A stretch of DNA of 64,000 bases from Clostridium kluyveri DSM 555 (GTDB taxonomy: Bacteria > Bacillota > Clostridia > Clostridiales > Clostridiaceae). A program made the position numbers and the translations under genes. Below the pieces are notes generated by a model. It was not told the DNA's origin. It ran no database searches and saw only the letters and a list, made by a program, of their open reading frames with translations. How positions within the stretch are numbered: the stretch's first letter is position 1; each line of letters starts with the position of its first letter. The stretch spans positions 372,001-436,000 of the forward strand of contig NC_009706.1 of NCBI RefSeq assembly GCF_000016505.1, written 5' to 3'. Below are positions 45,001 through 53,883 of this stretch, piece after piece.

Positions 45001-46260
45001 GTGGAAAAGTATGATCTTGTGATAATAGGGGGGGGACCGGCAGGGCTATCGGCAGCTGTAACTGCTAAAGAAGAAGGCGTAGATAATATATTAATACTTG
45101 AGAGGGAAAATCAGCTTGGAGGGACATTAAATCAATGTATACACAGTGGTTTTGGATTTAGTATATTTAAGGAAGAACTGACAGGTCCAGAATATGTGGA
45201 GAAGTCTATAGAAAAGGTAAAAGATATAAAAATTCCATATAAATTAAATACCACTGTATTTAATTTAACCAGAAATAAAATCATAACTGCAGTAAATGAA
45301 GAAGAAGGTATAATTGAGATAAAGGCTAAATCTATAATTTTATCAACAGGCTGTAGGGAAAGACCATGGGGTATTATGAATATATCAAGTAGTAAATGTG
45401 CAGGTATACTTACAGCAGGCTCCGCTCAGAGGTTTATAAACATAGAAGGCTATATGCCAGGGAAAGAAGTTGTAATATTAGGTTCTGGAAATATAGCTCT
45501 TATAGTTGCAAGGAGAATTACTTTAGAAGGTGGAAAGGTGAAGGCAGTTATAGAACCATTATCTTATTATAGTGGGCTTAAAAAAAATATAGTACAGTGT
45601 CTTTATGATTTTAAAATTCCCTTAAGATTAAATCATACAATAGTAGATATAAAAGGGAAGGGTAGAGTAGAAGGTGTAACTATTTCTAAAATAGATAGAA
45701 ACAAAAAAATCATTAAAGGTAGTGAGGAGCATATACCTTGCGATACGGTAGTTTTATCTGTAGGATTATCCCCGGAAAATGAACTTTTAAGAAGTGCAGG
45801 AATAAAAATATCAAATATAACTGGAGGCCCCCTGGTGAATGAAAGTCTAGCTGCAAGTATAGATGGGATATTTACCTGTGGAAATGTACTTTATATTCAT
45901 AATTTAGTTGACAATATTATTTTGGAAAGTATAAATGCAGGTAAAAATGCAGCAGCCTATATACAAGGCAAAAAATTTAATGGTAGTAAAATAAAAATAT
46001 TGGCTCTTCATGGTGTTAAATATACAGTTCCCCAGTATATAAATATAGAAAATGTAGACAAAACCATAAATATTATATTCAGGGTGACAAATTTATTCAG
46101 AGATAAATTTATATCCGTATATTTTGATGGTGTCAGGGAAATGCATATTAAAAAGAAAATGCTTACCCCATCGGAAGTAGAAGAAGTTAAATTTACTAAG
46201 GAATTGTTGGGAAAATATCCTAAATGCAGACAAATAACTATAAGTGTACAAAAAGATTGA
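45001..46260 (+). CDS. NAD(P)/FAD-dependent oxidoreductase (GlpA/HcnB-like)
   Basis: 419 residues. The start is GTG 45001, with GGAGG 8 bases ahead. It has the FAD motif VIIGGGPAGLSAAVTAKEEG, a second dinucleotide site VVILGSGNIALIVARR, TGCRERPW, and a C-terminal GNVLYIHNLVDNIILES. This is the small FAD subunit that in clostridia usually follows a glycerol-3-phosphate dehydrogenase gene and precedes a DUF1667 gene. Neither is present, so it is an orphan. Upstream hairpins AGTAATT/AATTACT (44921-44940) and AGAGTG/CACTCT (44946-44967) suggest a regulated leader. Confidence 0.8.
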   Translation: MEKYDLVIIGGGPAGLSAAVTAKEEGVDNILILERENQLGGTLNQCIHSGFGFSIFKEELTGPEYVEKSIEKVKDIKIPYKLNTTVFNLTRNKIITAVNEEEGIIEIKAKSIILSTGCRERPWGIMNISSSKCAGILTAGSAQRFINIEGYMPGKEVVILGSGNIALIVARRITLEGGKVKAVIEPLSYYSGLKKNIVQCLYDFKIPLRLNHTIVDIKGKGRVEGVTISKIDRNKKIIKGSEEHIPCDTVVLSVGLSPENELLRSAGIKISNITGGPLVNESLAASIDGIFTCGNVLYIHNLVDNIILESINAGKNAAAYIQGKKFNGSKIKILALHGVKYTVPQYINIENVDKTINIIFRVTNLFRDKFISVYFDGVREMHIKKKMLTPSEVEEVKFTKELLGKYPKCRQITISVQKD

Positions 46261-46287
46261 TATACTTTCATATTAGGAGGATGCTGT

Positions 46288-46908
46288 ATGTATAAAGATG
46301 AATTGGAAAAATTGATACAGGAGTTTGGCAATTTTACACAGTTAAAGCTTGAAAATATACCAGATATAGATTTATACATGGATCAAGTTACAACTCTTAT
46401 TGAAGAAAAATTGGGACATTTAAAAAGAACAGAAGGAGAAAGTACTCTTACTAAGACTATGATAAATAATTATACTAAATCGGGAATACTTATGCCTCCT
46501 AAAAAGAAAAAATATTCTAAACAACACATTATATTGATAGTATTGACATACTATTTGAAACAAATCTTATCTATAGGCGATATACAAAAGTTATTTTCTC
46601 CCATAGTAACATCTATAATAAAAGGAGAAGACCGCAGAGAAGAATTAAATAGTGTCTATAAAAGTTTTCTGGAAATAGAGAAAAGTGAAATAGAAAGTTT
46701 TATAAAGAATTTTGAGCATAAAATTGGATTAGAAAATATTCTTAAAATTGAAGGAAATGATGAAAAAACAGTCTTTGAAGACAAATTCCAGTTAGAAGGG
46801 GAAAAGGATATAGTTGATCTTATACTAGTGGTAATCATGTTAATTGTAAAGGCCAATATGGAAAAGAGAATGGCTGAAAAGATAATTGATAAATTTTTTA
46901 CAAAATAA
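46288..46908 (+). CDS. DUF1836 protein
   Basis: 206 residues. The start ELEKLIQEF, the basic block GILMPPKKKKYSKQHIILIVLTYYLKQILSIGDI and the helical C-terminus match DUF1836, a family of Firmicutes proteins with a MerR-like winged-helix look at the N-terminus. DNA binding is suspected, but no function is proven. It follows the oxidoreductase gene by 27 bases and may form an operon with it. Confidence 0.75.
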   Translation: MYKDELEKLIQEFGNFTQLKLENIPDIDLYMDQVTTLIEEKLGHLKRTEGESTLTKTMINNYTKSGILMPPKKKKYSKQHIILIVLTYYLKQILSIGDIQKLFSPIVTSIIKGEDRREELNSVYKSFLEIEKSEIESFIKNFEHKIGLENILKIEGNDEKTVFEDKFQLEGEKDIVDLILVVIMLIVKANMEKRMAEKIIDKFFTK

Positions 46909-46939
46909 AAATATACATAAATTTATGTATATTTTATTT
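46907..46939. terminator. Bidirectional terminator
   Basis: AAAATATACATAAA and its perfect complement TTTATGTATATTTT abut without a loop gap and are flanked by A and T runs, between convergent genes. Confidence 0.8.
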
Positions 46940-46941
46940 CA

Positions 46942-47574
46942 TTATTTAAATAGTTTATTAAAGCATTTCCTGCACAGTATAGTTTTCCCTTTATTCCCAG
47001 ATATCATATCATCCTTGGTTACCTTTTTTCCACAGATTTCACAGTGACAATTTATATATTCCCTGCTGTAGTTTAATGTTTTTTCTGACTTTTTAAGCTT
47101 ATTTCCTCTATTAGGTGGAGGAGAATAATTTATAGGCTCTCTTATTACAGGATTTTCTGAAATTTTATACTCTACATTATACAAACTTTCTCCAAATAGT
47201 TCTAATTCAAAGCGAGGATTGTCCTTATCGTAAAATTCTTCTATGATTATTTTTCTTATTTGGGCATCATTTACTATTAATCCGCTTTTTTCAATTCCAT
47301 CGAATATACTCTTGGTTATATTGTTTGTATCGGGATGTCTTTTTTTACTTTTATAGTATACTTTAAGTAGTGCTATTAAAGATTCGGATATAACAAGTCC
47401 GGGATTTTGATTTCGACATTCATAAGCTATCTGTTCTTCATACAGGGCATATCTGTCATGATATTTACCCGAGTTATAAGGTAATATGGCTCTTCCCTGT
47501 ACATTGAATAACTTAAAATTTGATTTTGATATAGGGGAACCATTGATAATTATTTTTGCATAGGGTTTATTCAT
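46942..47574 (-). CDS. RusA-like Holliday-junction resolvase with zinc ribbon
   Basis: 210 residues. Residues 1-115 look like RusA: INGSPISKSN, then KKRHPDTNNITKSIFDGIEK, and GLIVNDAQIRKI with its acidic residues (D-x3, D-x-x-Q). RusA dimers resolve four-way DNA junctions. After a linker rich in Pro, Asn and Lys, the last 50 residues carry CHCEICGKKV and CRKCFNKL, two CxxC pairs of a zinc ribbon not found in E. coli RusA. It sits alone between chromosomal genes, so it may be an old phage gene that the host has kept. Confidence 0.7.
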   Translation of the reverse strand: MNKPYAKIIINGSPISKSNFKLFNVQGRAILPYNSGKYHDRYALYEEQIAYECRNQNPGLVISESLIALLKVYYKSKKRHPDTNNITKSIFDGIEKSGLIVNDAQIRKIIIEEFYDKDNPRFELELFGESLYNVEYKISENPVIREPINYSPPPNRGNKLKKSEKTLNYSREYINCHCEICGKKVTKDDMISGNKGKTILCRKCFNKLFK

Positions 47575-47744
47575 TTTTCTATCTCCAGTATCATAGATTA
47601 CATATTGTATTAATAAAAACTTGTATTGTTTAAATATATCATAATTCTAGCCTCCATAGGGTATTTTAATGTATTAACTTGTATTTTTAATAAACTAATA
47701 CTAAAATAAGTACAGTTAAATAACATTAAGAAAGGTATAGAATC

Positions 47745-48770
47745 ATGGATAAAGATTTAAGAATACTTGCCATTGAAAGCAGCTGCGATGAAACTTCTGC
47801 AGCTGTAGTAGTTAATGGGAGAATTGTATTGTCTAATATAATATCTTCCCAGATAGATATTCATAAAAAATTTGGAGGAGTGGTACCGGAAGTAGCATCC
47901 AGAAAACATATAGAGGTTATAAGTGTGGTAGTAGAGCAGGCTTTAGAAGAAGCCCAAATAACATTTAAAGATATAGATGCCATAGGAGTAACTTATGGTC
48001 CCGGTCTTGTAGGGGCACTTCTTGTAGGACTTCAATATGCAAAAGCATTATCCTATGCCTTAAACAAACCCTTAATAGGAGTAAATCATATAGAAGGACA
48101 TATAAGTGCTAATTTTATACAATATAAAGACTTAAAGCCACCTTTTGTATGTCTGGTGGTATCTGGAGGCCATACCTATCTAGTGTATATGAAAGATTAT
48201 GGAAAGTTTGAAGTGTTGGGGCAGACTAGGGATGATGCTGCTGGAGAAGCATATGATAAAATAGCAAGAGCTATTGGCCTTGGATATCCAGGAGGACCTA
48301 AAGTTGATAAAATAGCAAGAGAAGGAAACCCAGATGCCATCAAATTTCCAAGGGCAAATTTTCATGATAATAAAACTCTGGATTTTTCTTTTAGTGGTTT
48401 AAAATCTTCAGTATTAAACTATTTAAATCAAAAAAGTATGAAAAAAGAAGATATAAACAAAGCGGATGTAGCGGCTTCTTTTCAAAAAGCTGTAGTCAGT
48501 TTTTTAGTGGATAATTCATTAAGGGCGTGTAAATTAAAAAATGTAAACAAAATAGCAGTAGCAGGAGGGGTAGCTTCCAATACTTGTCTTAGGGAAACAT
48601 TCAAAAGTCAGGGAAGTAAAAATAAAGTAGATGTTTTATTCCCTGAACCTATACTTTGTACAGATAATGCAGCTATGATAGGCAGTGCTGCTTATTTTGA
48701 ATACATGAGGGGAAATACAAGTTCTTTAAATTTAAATGCAATTCCAAATTTGAAGTTGGGGGAAAGATAA
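47745..48770 (+). CDS. tsaD: tRNA N6-adenosine threonylcarbamoyltransferase TsaD
   Basis: 341 residues. ASKHA motifs: [26 protein letters not shown] with the metal-binding His pair, [30 protein letters not shown] and [13 protein letters not shown]. It moves threonylcarbamoyl onto A37 of ANN-decoding tRNAs, with TsaB and TsaE, encoded elsewhere. Confidence 0.97.
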   Translation: MDKDLRILAIESSCDETSAAVVVNGRIVLSNIISSQIDIHKKFGGVVPEVASRKHIEVISVVVEQALEEAQITFKDIDAIGVTYGPGLVGALLVGLQYAKALSYALNKPLIGVNHIEGHISANFIQYKDLKPPFVCLVVSGGHTYLVYMKDYGKFEVLGQTRDDAAGEAYDKIARAIGLGYPGGPKVDKIAREGNPDAIKFPRANFHDNKTLDFSFSGLKSSVLNYLNQKSMKKEDINKADVAASFQKAVVSFLVDNSLRACKLKNVNKIAVAGGVASNTCLRETFKSQGSKNKVDVLFPEPILCTDNAAMIGSAAYFEYMRGNTSSLNLNAIPNLKLGER

Positions 48771-48785
48771 TATATATTTTTGTGT

Positions 48786-48808
48786 CAAACTCCACTTGAA
48801 CCTATGAA
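48786..48808 (+). repeat. Fragment of the structured intergenic repeat (third copy)
   Basis: CAAACTCCACTTGAACCTAT matches the 3' arm of the repeat at 56998-57017 (CAAACTCCACCTGAACCTTT) with two differences. The 5' arm and the conserved loop core are missing here. Confidence 0.45.
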
Positions 48809-48837
48809 GGATTTGATCGAAATAATTCAAGAAAATG

Positions 48838-48875
48838 TAACATATATGACACTAAATTAAATGTCATATATGTTA
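48838..48875. terminator. Terminator-like hairpin after tsaD
   Basis: TAACATATATGACA and its complement TGTCATATATGTTA enclose a 10-base loop; the T-tract is short (TTATTATTGTT). Confidence 0.6.
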
Positions 48876-49150
48876 TTATTGTTACTATATTTACATATAA
48901 TATAGAGTAGCATAATTATTATATATAATACACTATTTACAAAAGCAATTTTAAGATATATAATAATTTGTGTTGAGATTGATTTTTTATATAAAAAGAA
49001 GTTGCAAATATTACTTTAATCTATAGCTTTAGTTTATGAAAAATAAACGTATAAGTCTGTTTGGACGTACTATCATATGTATGACATAGAGATATTTTGG
49101 GGCAATTAGTTATAATTAATATATGCAAGCATAAAAAAAATAAAATTCAA

Positions 49151-49179
49151 TTGAAATAATTTTAATACTTATATATAAT
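49151..49179 (+). promoter_or_regulatory. Sigma-A promoter of pyc
   Basis: TTGAAA (49151-49156), 17 bp, TATAAT (49174-49179), about 78 bases before the start codon. Confidence 0.75.
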
Positions 49180-49257
49180 AGTACTATATTGTCTAGATTT
49201 AATACTAGTTGTTAATAAATATGCAAAATATATTTTTTATAAAAGGGGATGGTTGAT

Positions 49258-52200
49258 TTGGCAAATAAATTTAAAAGAGTTCTGGTAGCCAATAGAGGAG
49301 AAATCGCTATAAGAATATTTAGGGCATGTGAAGAATTGGGAATAACTACAGTTGCTATATATTCAAAGGAAGATAAAAGAGCCCTCTTTAGAACTAAAGC
49401 AGATGAATCTTATCTATTAAGTAGTGATAAAGGACCTATTGAGGCATATTTAGATATTGATGAAATAATAAATATAGCTTTAAAGAAAAAAGTTGATGCA
49501 ATACATCCAGGCTATGGGTTTTTAGCAGAAAATCCTGAACTGGCAAGAAAATGTGAACAAGCAGGTATCGAATTTATAGGACCTACTTCATCTATGATGG
49601 AAATGCTTGGGGACAAGATAAAATCCAAAATTGTTGCCAAAAAAGCAGATGTTCCTACAATACCAGGGATACAGGAACCTATAAAAACAGAAGAACAAGC
49701 CCTTGAATTTGCAAGATATTGCGGATATCCTGTTATGGTTAAAGCAGCTGCCGGCGGCGGCGGTAGAGGAATGAGAATAGTGAGAGAAGAAAAAGATCTT
49801 TTAGAATCCTATAATAGTGCTAAAAGTGAATCCATGAAGGCCTTTGGATCAGAAGATATATTTATTGAAAAGTATATTGAAAGTCCAAAACACATAGAAG
49901 TTCAAATTCTCGGAGACAAACATGGAAATGTAGTTCATTTATATGAAAGAGATTGTTCCATACAAAGAAGGCATCAGAAAGTAATAGAATTTACACCTTC
50001 TATAGCATTATCGGATGAAAAAAGAAATGAAATATGTGAAGATGCGTTAAAAATTGCAAGAAGTGTAGGATACAGAAGTGCGGGTACTTTGGAATTTTTA
50101 GTAGATAAGCATGGAAATCATTATTTTATAGAAATGAATACCAGAATTCAGGTAGAACACACAGTAACTGAAATGGTTACAGGAATAGATTTAGTTCAAG
50201 ATCAAATACTTGTTGCGGAAGGGTATGAACTTGGTTCCAAAGAGGTAGGAATAAAATCTCAAGATGATATAAAGATGAATGGTTATGCTATTCAGTGTAG
50301 AATTACCACAGAAGATCCATTAAATAATTTTGCACCAGACACTGGAAGAATCGATATGTATAGGACTGGCTCCGGCTTTGGTATAAGACTTGACGGGGGT
50401 AATGGATTTACAGGAGCCGTCATAAGTCCTTATTATGATAGTCTACTAGTAAAAAATATATCATGGGCAAGAACTTTTGAGGATGCTATAAGAAAGTCAA
50501 TACGTTCCATAAAGGAGACTATTATATCGGGAGTAAAAACTAACAGCGATTTTTTGATTAATGTTTTAAAACATGAAAAATTTATAAAAGGAGAATGTGA
50601 TACTAATTTTATTGCAGATACTCCAGAGCTTTTTAATATAACTCCAAAACTTGATCCAGAACTTAGTATAATGAAGTATATAGGAGAAAAAGTAGTAAAT
50701 GAAACTCGTGGTAAAAAGCCGTCCTTCAATGTACCTGTGGTTCCTAAAGTAGATGAAAGCCTTAGACCAAAAGGTACAAAGCAGATATTGGACGAACAAG
50801 GACCACAGGGGTTAGTTAATTGGATAAAATCCCAAAAGAAACTTTTGGTTACAGATACTACCATGAGGGATGCCCATCAATCACTTATGGCAACTAGGGT
50901 TAGAACTAGGGATATGGAAAAAATAGCAGCAGCTCAATCTGTTCTAGCCGGAGATATATTTTCTATGGAAATGTGGGGAGGAGCAACTTTTGATGTAGCA
51001 TATAGATTCTTGAAGGAATGTCCATGGGAAAGGGTTGAAAAACTTAGAGAAAAAATACCTAATGTATTATTCCAAATGCTTTTAAGAGGAGCTAATGCAG
51101 TAGGATATAAAAATTATCCAGACAATGTTATAAGAGACTATATAACAGAATCTGCAAAAGTAGGTATTGATGTATTTAGAATATTTGACTCACTAAATTG
51201 GCTTAAGGGAATGGAAGTTGCAATAGATCAGGTATTAAAAGAAGGCAAGATAGCAGAAGCCTGCATGTGTTATACAGGAGATATACTCGACAGCAGCAGA
51301 GGCAAGTATACTCTTAAATATTATGTAAATTTAGCTAAAGAAATAGAAAAGACAGGAACTCATATTTTAGGTATAAAAGATATGTCTGGATTATTGAAAC
51401 CTTATGCAGCATATGAGCTTATAAAGGCACTTAAGGATGAAATATCAATACCAATACATCTTCATACTCATGATACCACAGGTAATGGAGTTGCAACTGT
51501 ACTTATGGCTACTCAAGCAGGTGTGGATATAGCGGATCTTGCATTTAACAGTATGTCAGCTCTTACCAGTCAGCCAGCGTTAAATTCTGTAGTTGCAGCG
51601 CTTAAAAATACAGAAAGAGATACTGGACTTGATGCAGATAACCTTCAAAAAATAGCTAATTACTGGGAAGATGTTAGACCTGTATATAGCCAGTTTGAAT
51701 CAGGACTTAAGTCAAGTACTGCAGAAATATACAAATATGAAATTCCAGGAGGACAGTATTCTAACTTGAAACCTCAGGTTGAGAGTTTTGGCCTTGGAGA
51801 TAGATTCGAAGATATAAAGGAAATGTATAAAAAGGTAAATGCTTTGGTAGGAGATATAGTTAAGGTTACCCCTTCCTCTAAAATGGTAGGAGATTTAGCT
51901 ATATTTATGGTGCAGAATAATTTAGATGAAAACACTATATATGAGAAAGGAAAGAATTTGAATTTTCCTGATTCTACAGTTTCATACTTCCAGGGGATGA
52001 TGGGTCAACCTATGGGTGGATTTCCAGAAGAATTACAAAAATTGGTATTAAAAGGAGAAAAGCCTTTAGATGGAAGACCAGGAGAATTTCTACCACCAGA
52101 GGATTTTGAAAAAATAGAAGAACATTTGACTAAAAAGTTCAAGAGGAAGTTTAATAAAAAAGAGATTTTAAGTTATGCGCTCTATTCTGATGTGTTTGAA

Positions 52201-52698
52201 AATTACTTGAAGTTCATAAATGAATACGGTGATCTCAGCCGTATGGACAGTGATGTGTTTTTCTATGGACTTACTGAAGGAGAAATGTGTGAAGTTGAAA
52301 TAGGAGAAGGAAAGAGCTTGTTTATACAGCTCCTTGATATTACTAAAGTTAATGCTGAGGGATGTAGGTTCTTAGTATTTGAAGTTAATGGAAATAAGAG
52401 GGACATACAGATTAAAGATAAGCATGCTTTTGAAGGAGGTTCAGCAGTTCAACAAGCCGAAGCAGTTATGGCTGATGAAGACAATGAAAAAGAAATTGGG
52501 GCAAGTATACCAGGAAGTGTTATTAAGGTGCTTGTAAAAGCAGGAGATGAAATTGAAGAAGGACAGACTTTAATTGTAATAGAGGCCATGAAAATGGAAA
52601 CTAACGTTACTGCTAGTGTTCCAGGTGTTGTTGAGGGAGTTTTTGTAAAAGAGGGTCAAAGGGTTAAAACTGGTGAACTTTTAGTTAAGTTGAAGTAA
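49258..52698 (+). CDS. pyc: Pyruvate carboxylase
   Basis: 1146 residues as one chain. Domains: biotin carboxylase (1-450; VLVANRGEIAIRIFRACEEL, AAAGGGGRGMR, EMNTRIQVEH), carboxyltransferase (about 530-800; VTDTTMRDAHQSLMATRVRT, LHTHDTTGNGV), an allosteric/linker region, and the biotinyl domain with VIEAMKMETNV near 1110. It makes oxaloacetate from pyruvate and bicarbonate. TTG 49258 (Ala-Asn-Lys-Phe follows) sits at a good distance from AAGGGG; ATG 49249 nearly touches that site but cannot be excluded. Confidence 0.95.
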   Translation: MANKFKRVLVANRGEIAIRIFRACEELGITTVAIYSKEDKRALFRTKADESYLLSSDKGPIEAYLDIDEIINIALKKKVDAIHPGYGFLAENPELARKCEQAGIEFIGPTSSMMEMLGDKIKSKIVAKKADVPTIPGIQEPIKTEEQALEFARYCGYPVMVKAAAGGGGRGMRIVREEKDLLESYNSAKSESMKAFGSEDIFIEKYIESPKHIEVQILGDKHGNVVHLYERDCSIQRRHQKVIEFTPSIALSDEKRNEICEDALKIARSVGYRSAGTLEFLVDKHGNHYFIEMNTRIQVEHTVTEMVTGIDLVQDQILVAEGYELGSKEVGIKSQDDIKMNGYAIQCRITTEDPLNNFAPDTGRIDMYRTGSGFGIRLDGGNGFTGAVISPYYDSLLVKNISWARTFEDAIRKSIRSIKETIISGVKTNSDFLINVLKHEKFIKGECDTNFIADTPELFNITPKLDPELSIMKYIGEKVVNETRGKKPSFNVPVVPKVDESLRPKGTKQILDEQGPQGLVNWIKSQKKLLVTDTTMRDAHQSLMATRVRTRDMEKIAAAQSVLAGDIFSMEMWGGATFDVAYRFLKECPWERVEKLREKIPNVLFQMLLRGANAVGYKNYPDNVIRDYITESAKVGIDVFRIFDSLNWLKGMEVAIDQVLKEGKIAEACMCYTGDILDSSRGKYTLKYYVNLAKEIEKTGTHILGIKDMSGLLKPYAAYELIKALKDEISIPIHLHTHDTTGNGVATVLMATQAGVDIADLAFNSMSALTSQPALNSVVAALKNTERDTGLDADNLQKIANYWEDVRPVYSQFESGLKSSTAEIYKYEIPGGQYSNLKPQVESFGLGDRFEDIKEMYKKVNALVGDIVKVTPSSKMVGDLAIFMVQNNLDENTIYEKGKNLNFPDSTVSYFQGMMGQPMGGFPEELQKLVLKGEKPLDGRPGEFLPPEDFEKIEEHLTKKFKRKFNKKEILSYALYSDVFENYLKFINEYGDLSRMDSDVFFYGLTEGEMCEVEIGEGKSLFIQLLDITKVNAEGCRFLVFEVNGNKRDIQIKDKHAFEGGSAVQQAEAVMADEDNEKEIGASIPGSVIKVLVKAGDEIEEGQTLIVIEAMKMETNVTASVPGVVEGVFVKEGQRVKTGELLVKLK

Positions 52699-52787
52699 GC
52701 TGGTTTCAAAATAAAAGTTTCATGATTTAACCAAAAAACAATGTTTATTCTAAAATAACTGTAATATTTAATTATTATATAAGTAGG

Positions 52788-52838
52788 CACTATTTAAAAT
52801 TTTTTAAGATAAGAAATTTTAAATAGTGTTCTTTTTTA
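52788..52838 (+). terminator. Terminator after pyc
   Basis: CACTATTTAAAATTT pairs perfectly with AAATTTTAAATAGTG and is followed by T6. Confidence 0.85.
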
Positions 52839-52940
52839 TAATTTATTATTTAAAATAGGTAACTTCACTAACTTAACCAGTTATGTTAAAATATATTAAC
52901 AATAAAATATGAGATTATTCACAAGCGAGGTGTAGAACAC

Positions 52941-53801
52941 ATGGAGAATATAGGTTTAGTTTTAGAAGGAGGAGGTATGCGAGGGTTATATACTGCAGGA
53001 GTATTGGATTTTTTCATGGAAAAAAATTTGTATTTTCCATATGTTATAGGAGTATCTATGGGAGCTTGCAATGGATTGTCGTATATATCCAGGCAGAAGG
53101 GTAGGAATAAAAATATAAATGTGAATTATGTAAATGATCCAAGGTATTTAAGTTATAAAAATCTAATACTAAAAAAGGGCCTGTTTGGAGCAGAATTCAT
53201 ATTTGACGAGTTACCTAATAAATTGGAAATATTCGATATAGAAACTTTTACTAAGGCAAAGGAGAAATTTGTAGTTGCTGTTACAGATTGTGATAGAGGT
53301 GAGGCTGTATATTTTGAAAAAAGTGAATGTAAAGATAAAGATGTATATGATGTAGTAAAAGCTTCAAGCAGCTTACCTTTTATGGCACCTGTTGTGAAAT
53401 TCAGGGGATTAAACTTATTGGATGGAGGAGTGGCAGATCCTATACCTATAAAAAAATCTATGAAAGATGGAAATAATAAAAATGTAATTATTTTAACTAG
53501 AAATAGGGGATATGTTAAGAAACCTTTTAAGATGAAATTCTTGGCACGAAAAATATATTCACAGTATAAGGGACTGACAGATGCCATGGTGTATAGATAT
53601 AAAAAGTATAATAGTACCCTAGCCTATATAGAAAAGCTGGAAAGAGAAGGCAGGGTTTTTGTTATGAGACCCAGGGAGAATTTAAAGGTTAAAAGAATAG
53701 AAAAAGATAAAAATAAACTTATAGAATTATATAATCAGGGATATAAGGAAGCATCACAGTGTTATGATAGATTAAAAGAATGGATTAAACAATCAAATTA
53801 A
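52941..53801 (+). CDS. Patatin-like phospholipase
   Basis: 286 residues. The oxyanion loop is EGGGMRGLYTAGVL, the nucleophile elbow GVSMGACNG (Ser in GxSxG), and the catalytic Asp is in LLDGGVADPIP. Patatins act as lipid acyl hydrolases through a Ser-Asp dyad. There is no signal peptide, so it works in the cytosol or at the inner membrane face. It is similar to the YjjU/RssA-like group. The M16 protease gene follows 82 bases later. Confidence 0.85.
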   Translation: MENIGLVLEGGGMRGLYTAGVLDFFMEKNLYFPYVIGVSMGACNGLSYISRQKGRNKNINVNYVNDPRYLSYKNLILKKGLFGAEFIFDELPNKLEIFDIETFTKAKEKFVVAVTDCDRGEAVYFEKSECKDKDVYDVVKASSSLPFMAPVVKFRGLNLLDGGVADPIPIKKSMKDGNNKNVIILTRNRGYVKKPFKMKFLARKIYSQYKGLTDAMVYRYKKYNSTLAYIEKLEREGRVFVMRPRENLKVKRIEKDKNKLIELYNQGYKEASQCYDRLKEWIKQSN

Positions 53802-53883
53802 GTTATATAATATAAATATAAGTTTTAATTTTAGTTAATGATATTAGTAAAATATATAAGATTAATAGGAGAGAATTGATAAT

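Larger units (their letters stand above)
48771..49257. other. Gap between tsaD and pyc
   Basis: Holds a fragment of the structured repeat (48786-48808), a terminator-like hairpin (48838-48875) and the pyc promoter (49151-49179). The rest is AT-rich with no gene seen. Confidence 0.6.
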
